Source: Leptobrachium leishanense (lineage: Eukaryota > Chordata > Amphibia > Anura > Megophryidae). From it: 64,000 bases of DNA. How positions within the stretch are numbered: position 1 is the stretch's first letter; every line of letters starts with the position of its first letter. Below, piece by piece: positions 1-11,245 of this stretch. The notes beneath the pieces were generated by a model, which saw nothing but the letters and a program-made list of their open reading frames with translations, ran no database searches and was not told the DNA's origin. The position numbers and the translations under genes were made by a program. The DNA is taken from NCBI GenBank assembly GCA_009667805.1, contig CM019069.1, positions 48,132,153-48,196,152 of the forward strand, given 5' to 3'.

Positions 1-584
1 AATCTGGGAAAATGAAACGCTGTTTGCAAAGAAACTACTGAGCGAAAATGTCTGAAATTTTCACAGGAGGTCCAGGGAATGATAATAAAGAGGGCTGTTA
101 ACAAAAAAAATAAATAAACTGAAAAAAAAAAATCAAAAAAAAATCGGACTTTTAAAAAAAAATAAAAATCAGAAAAATGCTTAAAGTATCCTAAAAAATC
201 TATAAATAAAGAGACTTTTTGCTGCAGAATTTTATAATGAATGGTTTATTAGATATTGAATTAAAACGGGAATATTTTTAACATTGAAGTCTATGGGATT
301 CTCCTGAATAAACCTGCCGAATTAAACCACCGAATGGCAGGGCATTAGGGGAACCTTTCACTGCTGGTTTGTGTTCTCTGAATAGCAGAAGCAGTGATTT
401 TTCATGGGGATTTCTCTGCCCTCGAACAGGCACCGAACAGGCACCGAATGTTCAGGCAATTCGCCAGGATTTGGCGAGCTGCCTGCTCTCTGGATAGCTG
501 AATGGCCAGGAAAGGTAACCGAACACTGATTTTCAGCGTTCGGTTACCTTTCTCAAGCAATTCAGATCTCTTTGGATAACCCTG
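1..584. mobile_element. Foldback DNA transposon, right part (CAGGGTTATTCA family)
   Basis: The stretch is cut by the window edge. It ends with CTCTTTGGATAACCCTG, the reverse complement of the terminus that opens the complete relative at 6469, and most of its length aligns with bases 6826-7373 of that copy. It has no coding capacity. It is probably a non-autonomous element; the superfamily is unassigned. Confidence 0.75.
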
Positions 585-1310
585 TATGTTACATGTTTAC
601 AGGTGCATTCTGTATTGAGGTATGTTAATAGGGAGCTCTTAAGGGACTTTAGACTGGGGGAAGATTTGATGGCGTCTGGGAGGTTATTCCATAATGGCAG
701 TGATCTTTAGGAAAATGAGGATCGAGCCACTGTCTTTTTGTATTGCGGTATTGCAAGTAAGGTGTTGGTCCTGGATCGGAGGTTATAGGATGAGGGAACT
801 GCCGCGGGAAGCAGCCTATTCAGGTAGGGTGGTAGCTTCCCAGAAAAGCTCTTAAACACCAGGTTGGAAAGGTGAAGGGTGCGTCTAGATTCCAGCGTCG
901 GCCAGTTTAGCTCTTTTAACATGTCATAATGGTGGGTCATGTAGTTACATTGTAGCACAAAGCGACAGAATGAGTTATACAATGTAGTAAGTTTCTGGAG
1001 GTGCGTTTGCGGGGCGGCTGCATACACTACATCTCCGTATTCAATAGCCGGCATAAGCATTTGTTGTACAATCTGCTTTCTTACCGCGGAGCTCAGGCAA
1101 GATTTGTTTCTGCACAGGGCACCTTAGTTTGGGGTAAAGTTTAGATGAGTTTTTCGATGTGGGGCCAAAGGATAGATTTGGGTCTAACCACATACCTAGA
1201 TATTTGAGAGAAGTGACTGTGGTCAGCGTGTCATTTGATCTTGTCCTGACACATAGTTGGGGTGTTTGCAATTTATGTAGTTTAGCTGTTAATGGTTATG
1301 ACTGTAGCCA
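585..1310 (-). mobile_element. LINE fragment (CR1/L2-like), C-terminal reverse transcriptase, minus strand
   Basis: The minus strand encodes the end of a non-LTR retrotransposon reverse transcriptase. Frame 1271-1041 contains the post-catalytic block LKYLGMWLDPNLSF, and frame 1060-707 starts MLMPAIEYGDVVY and continues through ELNWPTLESRR and LPPYLNRLL to YNLRSRT. The two pieces lie in different frames, so the copy is broken by at least one indel. The 3' end lies toward low coordinates and abuts the foldback element ending at 584. The same family is present on the plus strand at 22040-22795. The catalytic YADD region and the endonuclease are absent (5' truncation, as is usual for LINEs). Assignment to the CR1/L2/Rex1 group is by general resemblance only. 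Confidence 0.8.
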
Positions 1311-1589
1311 TAATATTAATGGTTCCAGCCTAATCATGGGCTTTTCTTTTGTAGCCAAGGCTGCCATCAGCAATCAGGGAGCCCCTTACTGAACAACTGG
1401 TCGTGGCCTCCCTTTCCTCAGCATCCCATTTCAGCAAATTGATTCATTATAAAACATTTTTACTTCTCTTCTGCTTAACTTATTTTACAGGGCATGTACT
1501 AAATCTCTGGTGGTCCAGCAAGGGGATAAAAAAATGTTCCTTGGTGGGAGAGCGTTCACTTTGCACCTCCACCTGGTGCAGACAATATT

Positions 1590-2416
1590 AATCACTCTGC
1601 TCTTTCCTTCATCCCCCACATCAAGTCTCTTTCCTCCTCCTGCCGATACCAACTGCGTAATATTTCCCGAATTCGGCCATTTCTTACCGCTGTCACCACA
1701 AAACAACTCATACACGCCCTGGTAATCTCCCGACTCGACTATTGCAATAATCTCTTATCTGGCCTCCCTCTGTCCCGCCTCTCCCCCCTACAATCCATCC
1801 TGAACGCCTCTGCCAGGCTAATTCACCTCACCCGCCGCTCTGTCTCTGCCGCTCCCCTCTGCGAGTCCCTTCACTGGCTCCCCATCCACTGCAGAATTAA
1901 GTTCAAAATCCTTATCCTTACCTACAAAACCCTCACTAACTCAGCTCCCCACTACCTGTCCTCACTAATCACCAAATACACCCCAGCCCGCTCCCTAAGG
2001 TCAAACAGTGACCTGCGCCTAGCGTCTCCCCGCATCACCTCTTCCCATGATAGACTGCAGGATTTCTCACGCGCAGCCCCCATCCTCTGGAACGCTCTCC
2101 CTCGTACTGTCAGACTTTCCCCTAACTTCTCTTCCTTCAAACGCTCCCTTAAAACATTCCTATTTAGGGAAGCCTACCACCCAACTCACTGACGCAACCA
2201 TCAATCACTCTCACCTTACAGTCCTCTCCTCCTGTTTCCAACCCCAACCCTCCTAGATTGTGAGTTCCTACGGGAATAGGGCCCTCATCTCCTCCTGTAC
2301 TGTTTGTCAAATGTTGTTCAATGTATTGTAACCCTGTCTATACTGTGCCTATTGTACAGCACTGCGGAATATGCTGGCGCTTTATAAATAAAGAATAATA
2401 AGAATAATAATAATAA
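1590..2416 (+). mobile_element. LINE fragment (L2/CR1-like), second family, 3' end
   Basis: A frame open from 1620 to the stop at 2190-2192, with no ATG near its beginning, encodes a reverse transcriptase C-terminus. It reads ISRLDYCNNLLSGLP, then SARLIHLTRR, ESLHWLPIHCRIKFKIL, KYTPARSLRS, and APILWNALP followed by a basic tail. This is the thumb/C-terminal block of L2/CR1-type LINEs. The 3' UTR carries a typical tail: the sequence around 2355-2390 (GTACAGCACTGCGGAATATG, then TATAAATAAAG) followed by an (AATAAT)n run to about 2416. It is 5'-truncated. The same tail recurs at 4830 (minus) and, in diverged form, at 33212. Confidence 0.82.
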
Positions 2417-2495
2417 TCACTCCCTCAGCAGTGCGACAGAGTGCTCTTATCGGCCCCAGATACTGCGGCCCACTGGGAAATTTTTAGCCGTCTTA

Positions 2496-2753
2496 GGCCC
2501 CCGGCACACGAGCGTTTTGAGAGAATGGAAGGAACGTCAGTGAAAGTGGGCGTTCCTTCCATTCTCTGCGCTCAGCGTGCAAAGCACGATCCTCCTATGG
2601 AGAATCGCGCTTTGTATACTTTCAGCGTCCGTTTAGCTTTTTGACGGGGAGGCCTTTTTCACGTCCGGTGGAGGGCTTTCCCCGTCAAAAACCAACGGAC
2701 GCAGGGAAGTGCGGGCGCACATGAGGCAAAAATACGCTCGTGTGCCGGGGGCC
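2496..2753. mobile_element. PIF/Harbinger-type MITE, 258 bp, TTA duplication
   Basis: The element has perfect terminal inverted repeats starting GGCCCCCGGCACACGAGCG, and it is flanked on both sides by TTA (2493-2495 and 2754-2756), the TWA target typical of PIF/Harbinger. An inner hairpin (about 2519-2567) inverts GAATGGAAGGAACG. There is no ORF of note. The TIR differs from the GGCTAGGGTC family found five to six times elsewhere in the window. Confidence 0.8.
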
Positions 2754-2756
2754 TTA

Positions 2757-4250
2757 GTGGGCCTGTCCCATGATGACGCAGGCCGTATGCAGTAAAACAC
2801 TTGGTGCTAATAGTTTCCAGTGTCAATCTGTGGACTCAGCATGACCCTGCTTTTCTGAGAATGTATAGGTTGGTGCTTTCCTACATGGAGTTCTTTGGAA
2901 CCAAGAGGGGTTCTCCATGTAGGAAAGCATATTACTGGCTTGAATTGTGAGTTGCTGATGGATACCAGCAGTGCCAGTGGTGGTAAAAATTAGCAACTCA
3001 CTCCTGATATTAATGGAGCCCCTATTAGCGAGGCTTGGCCATGATAAAGCCAATAATAGGGATCAGCTATGGGTTATCGGCTCAGGTAGATATCACCTTT
3101 TAGCTGCTCCCTGTTATCGACTACATCGCAATAGGGCCTCAACTGTGCTAAATAAAATATGGCCAATTTCTGGGCATCTGTACACTGTGGCATTAGTTGG
3201 CTGGTGTACATCGTTAGCTTCAGACCAGGAGATTCCAAACCTATACATGTGGGGAGGATAGGTATTCATTTAGGTGGAGTTTCAGATGGAATTTTGAAGT
3301 TTGTCCCTCCGAGGCTTACATATATTGCTATGCTCCTGTTGGGACTGAAGGAAGCAGAAGTGGTATTTGCTATTAATAACGTAAAAAAATACCATCTGTT
3401 CTTCCATGCACAAGTTTGCAGAGAGGGAATTTATTGAACAAAATGTTTTTATGGCGATCCCTTATTAATTTCTTTTATAGGACCCATTGCAGATCCAACT
3501 GCTTAATTAGCATGTACATCTTCACTATTTGGTGCTGAATAGCTGAAGCTGTCTGTATCTTAAATACTCTTTATCTGTGACATTGATTTACCTATATGCT
3601 TCCAAATTCACAGCGAAACCATCAGAACAAATTAAGGTAATAGCACATGGTACGGTCATTCATGGCTCTAACATCCAACCCCGATCCTTCCAAGAGCAGA
3701 GACATTACAAAGATACATGGCAATTTAACAAAATAGCCTGCATTTGCACCAAAATTACTGAAAAGGACTGTGTGTCATGTCAACCTGAACAGCAGGGTAC
3801 TTAATACAGTTATAGAAAGGGATCGATGGTGACATAAAACACAAGCACAACCTTGTTCAAGCTTGAACACTGCCTGAGTACATCGTACGGATTGGGAAAG
3901 TCTTTTTTTTTAACATTGTATTTACTGTCGCTGTAAAATGATACACCTGTCACTTAGGACAGCAGTACAAGAAGTTCACACATAATTGAAAAATGTATCA
4001 CTGCAATGACACAGATACACTTTCTTTTTTTATGACTCAAAACTGTTAACCAAAGCATTGAAGGTGTGTTTCTGTGGTTTGGTCGTTGTTACTTAGAAAC
4101 AACATGGAAGCTACGTTTTAAGTACAGTAATGGTTATTTCCCTTTCATTGTGTGTTTGCCTTTTCCTTAACACAATTATAGAAAGGATCATCTATTAACA
4201 AATAATAAATAGGTTTTTAAAACAAAAAATAAGAATGTTACAAACCGTGA
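2757..4250. other. Non-coding stretch with one hairpin, otherwise nothing recognised
   Basis: I see no gene. A 16-bp perfect inverted repeat (2875-2890 GCTTTCCTACATGGAG; 2913-2928 its complement) with a 22-bp loop is the only clear structure. The rest is AT-moderate single-copy-looking DNA upstream of the integrin gene. Confidence 0.5.
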
Positions 4251-4356
4251 AACTTAACCTTTCACAAGACGGTAATCGGTATAAGTGAGTACCTGAAAAA
4301 AGTATCGGTACTCGAGTCGTACTCGGTCTTAAATTAATGGTATCGGTGCATCCCTA
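4250..4356. mobile_element. hAT-like terminus remnant
   Basis: The segment ends GGTATCGGTGCATCCCTA, the complement of a TAGGGATGCACCGATACC terminus of the kind seen on hAT elements. The sequence before it is composed of repeated TATCGGTACTC-like blocks. No matching opposite end is seen nearby, so this is a remnant at best. Confidence 0.4.
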
Positions 4357-5245
4357 TTGTAAATAATCTTGGATGAATGGATTCCTAAAAACACTACTGA
4401 CATGAGGGTGTTCAGCAAAATGTATTCGGGTCTCCCCAATGGCACATTTATTAATTACAACGTCTTTGTTAGATTCTTCTACAGGTTGGTTAAACCATAT
4501 CCAAAATACTTCAAAATCAGAAACCTTTTTGAGCGCCAACATGATGCCGCAAGAGGAAAATTCCAAACCTGAACTCACTTGAAAGGGGACAAGATTATTA
4601 CAAATATTGCACAAAATTACACTCAAGCTATGAGAATTTTGCATCTAGAGTCATAACCCATCCCTAAGATATCTCATTATTATATGCAGATATTCCAAAA
4701 GTGAAACGCATCAGGTCTCAAACATTTCAGATAAGGGATACTCAATCTGTATTAATTGAAAATTATGCTTGAAATACCAGGAAACAACATAAAAAATAGC
4801 TTCATTATGTAGACCAGATAAGGAGCATTATTATTATACTTTATTTACATATGGCCAATATATTCCGCAGTGCTGGACAATACTTTGAGACAGGACGACA
4901 ATGGACAAACCATCACAGGAGGAATTCAAAGCCCTATTCCAAGAGCAATTTATGAACTAGAAGGTGTAACCGTGTGATTAGGGACAGGGTGGTAGACCAC
5001 AGGTTCATCAGCAGGGGGATGGAGAAGTCCCAGTTTCCCCTATAGGGTTAACCAACAGACGATGCCTAATTAGGACTGCCCTACCCTTTATAGGAAATGT
5101 GGTTCCCTCTGAGAGGGCAGTCTTGGTGCAGGGTGCAGAAGGAAAGGAAGCATAATCTTCCCAGAAGGAAGGTACATTATATTTTGTTTTTACAGCTTGG
5201 TAAGCGGCTTAGCTGCCCAACATGTCAGGTATTCTGTAACATATA
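4357..5245. other. Non-coding, no feature apart from the LINE tail at 4830
   Basis: I see no conserved protein motif. The 96-codon minus-strand frame at 4354-4644 has no recognisable domain and no splice context. Confidence 0.45.
4830..4965 (-). mobile_element. LINE 3' tail (same family as 1590-2416)
   Basis: Read on the minus strand, the segment ends CAGCACTGCGGAATATATTGG, then a TAAATAAAG-like block and (ATAATA)n, matching the tail at 2350-2416. Only the last ~130 bp are present, a severe 5' truncation. Confidence 0.7.
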
Positions 5246-5427
5246 CAGGGTTATTCAGAGAAAGGTGAAAACCAGGAGAATTGTCAGGAGAAGAGAACAA
5301 TCTAGACCAAATAGCCGATTTGGAAAGTGAGATAAATGGGAGAATTTTTCTGGTTTGGCTATTTTGACCTAGAATTTTTACTTCTCCAGTCATTCTCCTG
5401 GTTTTCACCTCTCTCTGAATAAGCCTG
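5246..5427. mobile_element. 182-bp foldback MITE, ATA duplication
   Basis: The ends read CAGGGTTATTCAGAGA and, inverted, CAGGCTTATTCAGAGA, followed on both sides by GGTGAAAACCAGGAGAA. It is flanked by ATA at 5243-5245 and 5428-5430. The interior includes a conserved block (CCAAATAGCCGATTTGG) that identifies two further copies, interrupted by other elements, at 19099 and 53520. Confidence 0.8.
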
Positions 5428-6468
5428 ATAGTTAGCCTCCACAGGAAGGAGTTGGCGCTTGTTTTGTATTTGTTTATTTTTCAGTTGTTTTTCAGCATGT
5501 ACCCTGCAATGGCTGCACAATAAAGAGAAGTAGAAGCACAGATCTGTGTCCAGTAGCTTTATCACAAAGGGTATCATTCACCATGTTATGGGCAGGGACC
5601 TAGATGGGGGCAAGAAGGATTTATCCACCAATTTATTTACCTATGGCTTTTGCCTGGTCAGACAAGGAACACTCCATCTCTACACCTCTGAATGTTGTGC
5701 TGGGATATAGGCCAATGAGGAGTGACAGCAACATTTTATTTCAGCCATGACAGTCCAGTTTGTAAAGTACTTATTGATTACATTGGTGATAAAGAAATAG
5801 TAAAAGAATAACAACAATGAAAAAGTGTAACTGCGTTCCTATGCCAGACATAATAACTGCGTGAAGAATGGATCCCATCAGTCATCATTTTCGCCATGTC
5901 CTTTAATGACAATAGTAATGACCTTGTTACCATGACAGTAGACATCTTGGCGCACTCTTTGTCAAGTTAAGTACAGCTTATTTCACCATGTGAAAGATAA
6001 TGTGTAAAAAAAAATGTTCTAGGTTTCATAGTAGCACAGCACTTCCATGGTTTTACAATTATATATAACGAGAGAGAATGAGAATGAATAAAAATGTGTA
6101 AACGTAATTTAAAGGAACACAACCACTAACATAAGCCATAGCTAAATTCTTTGTGCATTACAAAAAAAAATTATTAAACACATGCTGCTATTTTTTTTCC
6201 CTTTGTTTGAAGTAAATGCACGTTAAAAGGAAAAATAAAGTTAGTTTTTTTAATCTCATGTTTCCATTTTGTGAAATTTTCCCATGGTGCAAAATTTAGC
6301 ATTTGGCAAGTTTCACTTTACAGCTGTGGTATAGGATAAAGAGGTAGTGAAGAAGCACTAGGGTAGAGGAGTGAATATTTAGACAAGGATGTAGGGATCT
6401 ATTGTGTTGTCTAGGCTACATAAGACATGGCAGCTGAATGAGAAATGATAGTGGGCTTCCAACACGGT
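5428..6468. other. Non-coding, nothing recognised
   Basis: AT-rich DNA with short homopolymer runs. No ORF, terminal repeat or tandem array that I can support. Confidence 0.4.
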
Positions 6469-7373
6469 CAGGGTTATTCAAAGAGATTCGAAAAGTCACC
6501 GCACGTTCGGTGACTTTCCGTTCTCTTCAATTCGGTTCCTTTTGCCGATCCCATTTCGGTGACCCTGCGGTGTATTCAGCAAGCACCACAGGGTCCCCGA
6601 ATTGCAGGGAAAAGCTGCCGCAAACCCGACGAAAACTAACCGCAAAACCCGGCGAAGGCACACGGAAAACATGTAAAAACATCTGGATTAACCTTCGAAA
6701 AACCCCGAGCAGGAGCCGATCACACGCAGCGAAGCAGCCGAACAGGAGCCGAATCACACAGAGCCGAAGCAGCTGAGACACAGAGGAGGCAGTGAATAAA
6801 TTAGCAAAACCATTTGTATGAATGTGAAAATGAAACGCTGTTTGCAAAGGAACTACTGAGCGAAAATGTCTGAAATTTACACAGGAGGTCCAGGGAATGA
6901 TAATAAAGAGGGCTGTTACAGAAAAAATAAGTAAACGTAAAAAAAAAAAAAAAAAATAGGACTTTTAAAAAAAAATTAAAAAATTAAGAAAAATGCTTAA
7001 AGTATCCTAAAAGATCTATAAATAAAGAGACTTTTTGCTGCAGAACTTTATAATGAACGGTTTATTAGATATTGAATTAAAACGGGAATATTTTTAACAT
7101 TGAAGCCTATGGGATTCTCCTGAATAAACTTGCCGAATTAAACCACCGAATGGCAGGGCATTTCGGGAACCTTTCACTGCTGGTTTGTGTTCTCTGAATA
7201 GCCGAAGCAGTGCTTTTTCATGGGGATTTCACTGCCCTCGAACAGGCACCGAACAGGATTTGGCGAATTGCCTGCTCTCTGGATAGCCGAATGGCCAGGA
7301 AAGGCAACCGAACGCTGATTTTCAGCGTTCGGTTACCTTTCTCAAGCAATTCGGAGCTCTTTGGATAACCCTG
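6469..7373. mobile_element. 905-bp foldback DNA transposon (CAGGGTTATTCA family), complete
   Basis: The termini are CAGGGTTATTCAAAGAG (start) and CTCTTTGGATAACCCTG (end), inverted with one mismatch. Subterminal regions on both sides are rich in inverted CCGAAC/GTTCGG motifs. No transposase is present. Target duplication cannot be read (GGT left, TTT right). Relatives: 1-584 and the insert at about 19213-20083. Confidence 0.75.
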
Positions 7374-7558
7374 TTTATCCCTGGGTGATGTCATTTGCAT
7401 ACATCCCACACAATGAGTCCGATTTTTGGAGATCCGACCCATTCACTCCATTCTATGCACAAATGTCACACAGTGAGGAACAAGTGCTGTAAAGATACAG
7501 GGGGGGGCAGTTTACAACACAGAAGATCACACAATGGATGCAGCCAGCGACACATATA

Positions 7559-8137
7559 CAGGGTTATTCAGAGACTACCGAAATGTCACTGGCATTTTGG
7601 TGCTCTCCAGTTCACTGCACTTCCGCGAGTTAAATTTGCAGACCCTGCGTTGAATTCAGCAACTTTTAAATGGCATTTAACAAAAACGACTGCATGAAAA
7701 TGCCTGGAAATAATATTTAAAATCCTATTAATGACAATAAAAAGGTCTGCTACAGAAAATTAAAATAAATAAATAGACTGTTTGCTGCAAATGAAAAGAA
7801 GAAACGGTTGGATATATATTTAAGAAAAATGGGGATTTTTTTTACATTGAAACTTATGGGATTCGCCTGCTTAAACCTGTCAAATGATACCATCGAAAAT
7901 CAGGGCATTTCCCTGACATTTCTCTGCTGTTCGGTGTTCTCTGAATAGATTAACCATTACTTCTCTATGGGTGATTTCTCTGCTGCCGAACTGCACCTTA
8001 TTTCGCTGGCAATTCGTCAATATCTGTCAAATCGCCAGCTTTTTGAATAGCCGAACGGCCACGGAATTGCACTGTACGGGGAAATTCACTGTTCTGTGCA
8101 ATTTCGTGGCCAATTCGGTGCTCTCTGAATAACTCTG
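7559..8137. mobile_element. 579-bp foldback MITE, ATA duplication
   Basis: It starts CAGGGTTATTCAGAG and ends CTCTGAATAACTCTG, with ATA flanking at 7556-7558 and 8138-8140. The interior (for example the AATGGTTAATCTATTC-type block read inverted near 7940) is shared with the elements at 22962, 36953, 38804 and 45919. It is non-coding. Confidence 0.75.
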
Positions 8138-8870
8138 ATAGCGTAAAATACTTTCTTAACTAAGCAAACATAAGAAAAATAAATTACATGTAAGATATCA
8201 GCAACATAAAATAAACACAATGAGGACATTTCAATTTTTTGGTGGTAGTGTCATTTATTTTATTTGGATCATTCGATCTCCCGATTTCACTTGATTTTAA
8301 GATTCAATTTCTAAATTTATTTAAGAAAAATAAAACAATAATTTGCCCTATGATCTAAGCTCCTGAATGATGCTCTCTTTTATCTTTGTTTAAGCTTTCT
8401 TTTACAGGTTTGTTTTCTGTTCTTTGTTCTTGTTTGATTTCATTCGATTTTTTGTCTTTTTTCTCTGTTATCCTCTTAACAATATGACAACTCAGCAGTA
8501 GGTTTGCAAAATGTATCAAGCTGGGAAGAACCAATATTAACATGTTTTGCAACTCTCTGGGAAACTCTCTGTATATATACATCTGAATTGCTTTTTCCTT
8601 TCAAGTGAGTGACAAGTGTCAAATCTCACAAGGCTCTGGAGAGCTGGTCATGGGGTGTGCTAATCACTAGTCCTGTGGAAATGGCATTCCGGGGACATTT
8701 AACACCCACCGGGTAGCAGCTTGCTGAGTGATGTGATAGCAATGTTACAGCTGGCTTCTGTCTTATTTTTCTCTGAAATTGATACAATAAGTAATACTTT
8801 CTAAGTGGGAAGATTCCAAGCTGAAAATGTAGACCTGAATAGCAGAACTGGAAAACATCTCCAGCACTAT
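8138..8870. other. Non-coding, nothing recognised
   Basis: AT-rich DNA without supported ORFs, terminal repeats or RNA genes. Confidence 0.4.
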
Positions 8871-8879
8871 CACCTGCCG

Positions 8880-10050
8880 ACAGCTACAACGGGGATGCTA
8901 AGGGGAAAAACACTCGCGCTCGCAAATATCCCCTTAGCATCCCTGTTTTACCAGCGGATTACCAGTGGACGAGTAGTGGCCGCTAGGCTCCAGGATGTTC
9001 GGGGCAGCGCTAACGCGCCGTCATGAGCATCCCCTCTACGGAGTCTATAGGAGTCTATATCACTCCGCTGTCCTGCAGGATCTTGCGAGAGGCGAGATCC
9101 TGACAGACATGTGACCCGGCAGGATCTCGCCTCTCGCAAGATCCTGCAGGTCGGCGGAGTGATCGCGGAGCGAGACTGGGGACTTTTTTCCCCAGTCTCA
9201 CTCTGTTCCTGGCAGCCAGAAGTGGTAAATCGGGCCGCCGTTCTCGTCGCAGGACGGGAGGTGAGTATTTGATTTTGTTTCGGGGTGTGGTGTTGTAGCA
9301 GCTGCTGCTGATTCCGCAAAAGCTCTAAGCTGTAGCAAACATTTTTAGTTCGGGACAGCAGTGAGTAATGAGCGTTACGACTTTGGCTGGAGTCAGACGA
9401 ACGCAGTGTGAACGTGCGGGCAGCCACACTTTATCACGGCCGTAGTAGCAGCAAATGACGGCCAATATATGAAGTACGGCCGCACAAAAGTGCGGCCGGG
9501 CAACGCAAGCGGCAAACAAACGCATTTTTTCGAGAACGTGAAACCGCTAGTACTGACGTACAGAGTGCGCTTCGTCCGCTAGCGGCGTGTGTGCTTGATT
9601 AGGAGACGTCAAACGCTGCTAATGTCCGGCCAACATAACGTCCAGACGCAGAAAGTGTTTTACTGATGATCCGTACAACATCACGGCCGAAAATGCGCAT
9701 CGTATGACCGCTATTGCGTATTCCGTGAAAAAATACTTCCATTCATTCGAACGCACTTTTTCACGGACGACGCGAAAAATGCGTTAGTCTGACCCTAGCC
9801 TTAGTGATCCGAACGCTAATTACTCTTTTTTGCTTACACTTTGCGCTCCCCATGTAAAGCATAGGGTGAGCAAAGTACAGTAAGCTCACGCTAAAAAGTG
9901 CTAATACTGATGCGCTAATGGCTTTTTTAACCCGTTAGCGATCGGGAGGTGATCTGTGCGGCACGCTATCCCCTCAATTAACCTAGCGCTAACGCTCATC
10001 TATGTCAACGCTAGCATTATAGCATTAAGGAGGTATAGCGCCCCTCCAGT
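8880..10050. mobile_element. Palindrome-rich non-autonomous element, copy 1, interrupted
   Basis: The block contains nested hairpins: GGGATGCTAAGGGGA inverted within 8889-8944, and a ~30-bp inverted repeat (9072-9150) around CCTGCAGGATCTTGCGAGAG. Downstream segments (CTTTGCGCTCCCCATGT, AGCATAGGG, GCGCTAACGCTC) recur at 41220-41640 (inverted) and 51720-52180. The Harbinger MITE 9385-9800 is inserted inside it. Ends are not resolved and the superfamily is unknown. Confidence 0.6.
9385..9800 (-). mobile_element. Harbinger-type MITE (GGCTAGGGTC family), nested copy
   Basis: It starts GGCTGGAGTCAGACGAACGC and ends GTCTGACCCTAGCC, flanked by TTT/TTA (a degraded TWA duplication). The interior matches the 33.5-37.6 kb copies in reverse orientation. 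It splits the palindrome-rich element 8880-10050 at a position where the uninterrupted relative at about 51935 reads straight through. Confidence 0.75.
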
Positions 10051-10840
10051 TTATTCAGACCTGGGGGGGGGGGTAATTCGGTTAGTGCTGGTGTTTGTCA
10101 ATATTGCAAGCACTGGCGCAAAGTGCCGTTGTTGCAATGGTGATAAACACCAGTGCTTCACAGTAGACAAATCCAACCAGCCGCAGCAGAAGCTTCACAA
10201 CTTCATCGCCAAACCTCTAATTCAATGGGCAGTTGGCTGAAGGACGAGACAGCGTGGGATGCCAGGGGTTGGAGTTTAACAAAACCACAATAACCTCAAC
10301 CTCATAGTTGTAGTAGTTATTTCCTAATGTTGTGTTGAAATGCTCAACATTTCGTTGGAGCATTAAAATGCCTGTAATATTATGACGTGACATTACAGTG
10401 CGTCGTCTGTGTCGCGATGACATTCATGTCTAGTAAAATCTGATGTTTAAAGAAAGATGTCAGTCTTTCTACGTCTATTTTTCAACTGAACATCCTACAG
10501 CAATTGTTATTTTTTTCGGATAGCGTCATGTCGATAAATTCAAATTGAATTAAACTAAAGCCGATATTTTTCTTAATAAGTATAGCCGTGAGAAACAATA
10601 TTTGACCCGAATTTTAATCATGAATGGCAATGCCTGTAAGCCTAAACCTGAATCTCCTGGACTGAGAAATGGCCGAAATACAGCTGAAAGAGATGCTGAT
10701 TCCAGCTATCGGCCCCAATAAAATTGAGGTGGTTTTTTTATGGTAAAATGTTTATGGGCTTGTAAGTTGTATGGCTGAGTGGTTTACATTCCCCCCTTTA
10801 ATGTTGTGGAAATGCACTCTCAAGAGGTCCTGTTTGACCC
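10050..10840. other. Non-coding, nothing recognised
   Basis: I see no ORF, tandem repeat or terminal repeat. The TTAA at 10841 begins the next element. Confidence 0.4.
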
Positions 10841-10844
10841 TTAA

Positions 10845-11245
10845 CCTCCCTGGCGGTCAATTTATTTTGAAATTCCCTGTCTAAAAATGGTCAATTTCTT
10901 TTTTTGCCCCCCCCTAGCGGCATCCCGAGTGTGGCTCGAGGTTAAATTCCTATGTTGGAAGCGGTAACCCAAAGCAACACTCGGGATGCCGCTGGATACA
11001 TTACCTCTCTCTGTGCTCCCTCGATGTCCCCGCAGCCTCCTCCGGTGACTGCGACCTCATTACTTCCTGGTTTCCACCTCGTAAGAAGGAATCCAGGAAG
11101 TATGAGGTCGCGATGGCCGGAGGAGACTGCAGAGATCAGCGAGGGAGCGCACGGAGAGGTGATGTATACAGCCCGAGTGTGTCTCGGGGTTACCGCTCTC
11201 AGCAGTGAAATTTAACCCCGACACACGGGAACACCGCCAGGGAGG
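10845..11245. mobile_element. 401-bp TTAA-flanked (piggyBac-like) MITE
   Basis: The ends are CCTCCCTGGCGGT and its exact complement ACCGCCAGGGAGG, with TTAA at 10841-10844 and 11246-11249. The TTAA duplication and CC-initial termini fit piggyBac-like elements; Kolobok also uses TTAA. Inner inverted repeats include CGGCATCCCGAGTG and CCTCATTACTTCCTGG. The right TTAA is shared with the next element. Confidence 0.78.

Noticed and set aside
8948..9427. 159-codon minus-strand frame
   Set aside because: It spans the boundary of a palindromic element and an inserted MITE; low-complexity Ser/Arg/Thr content, no family match.
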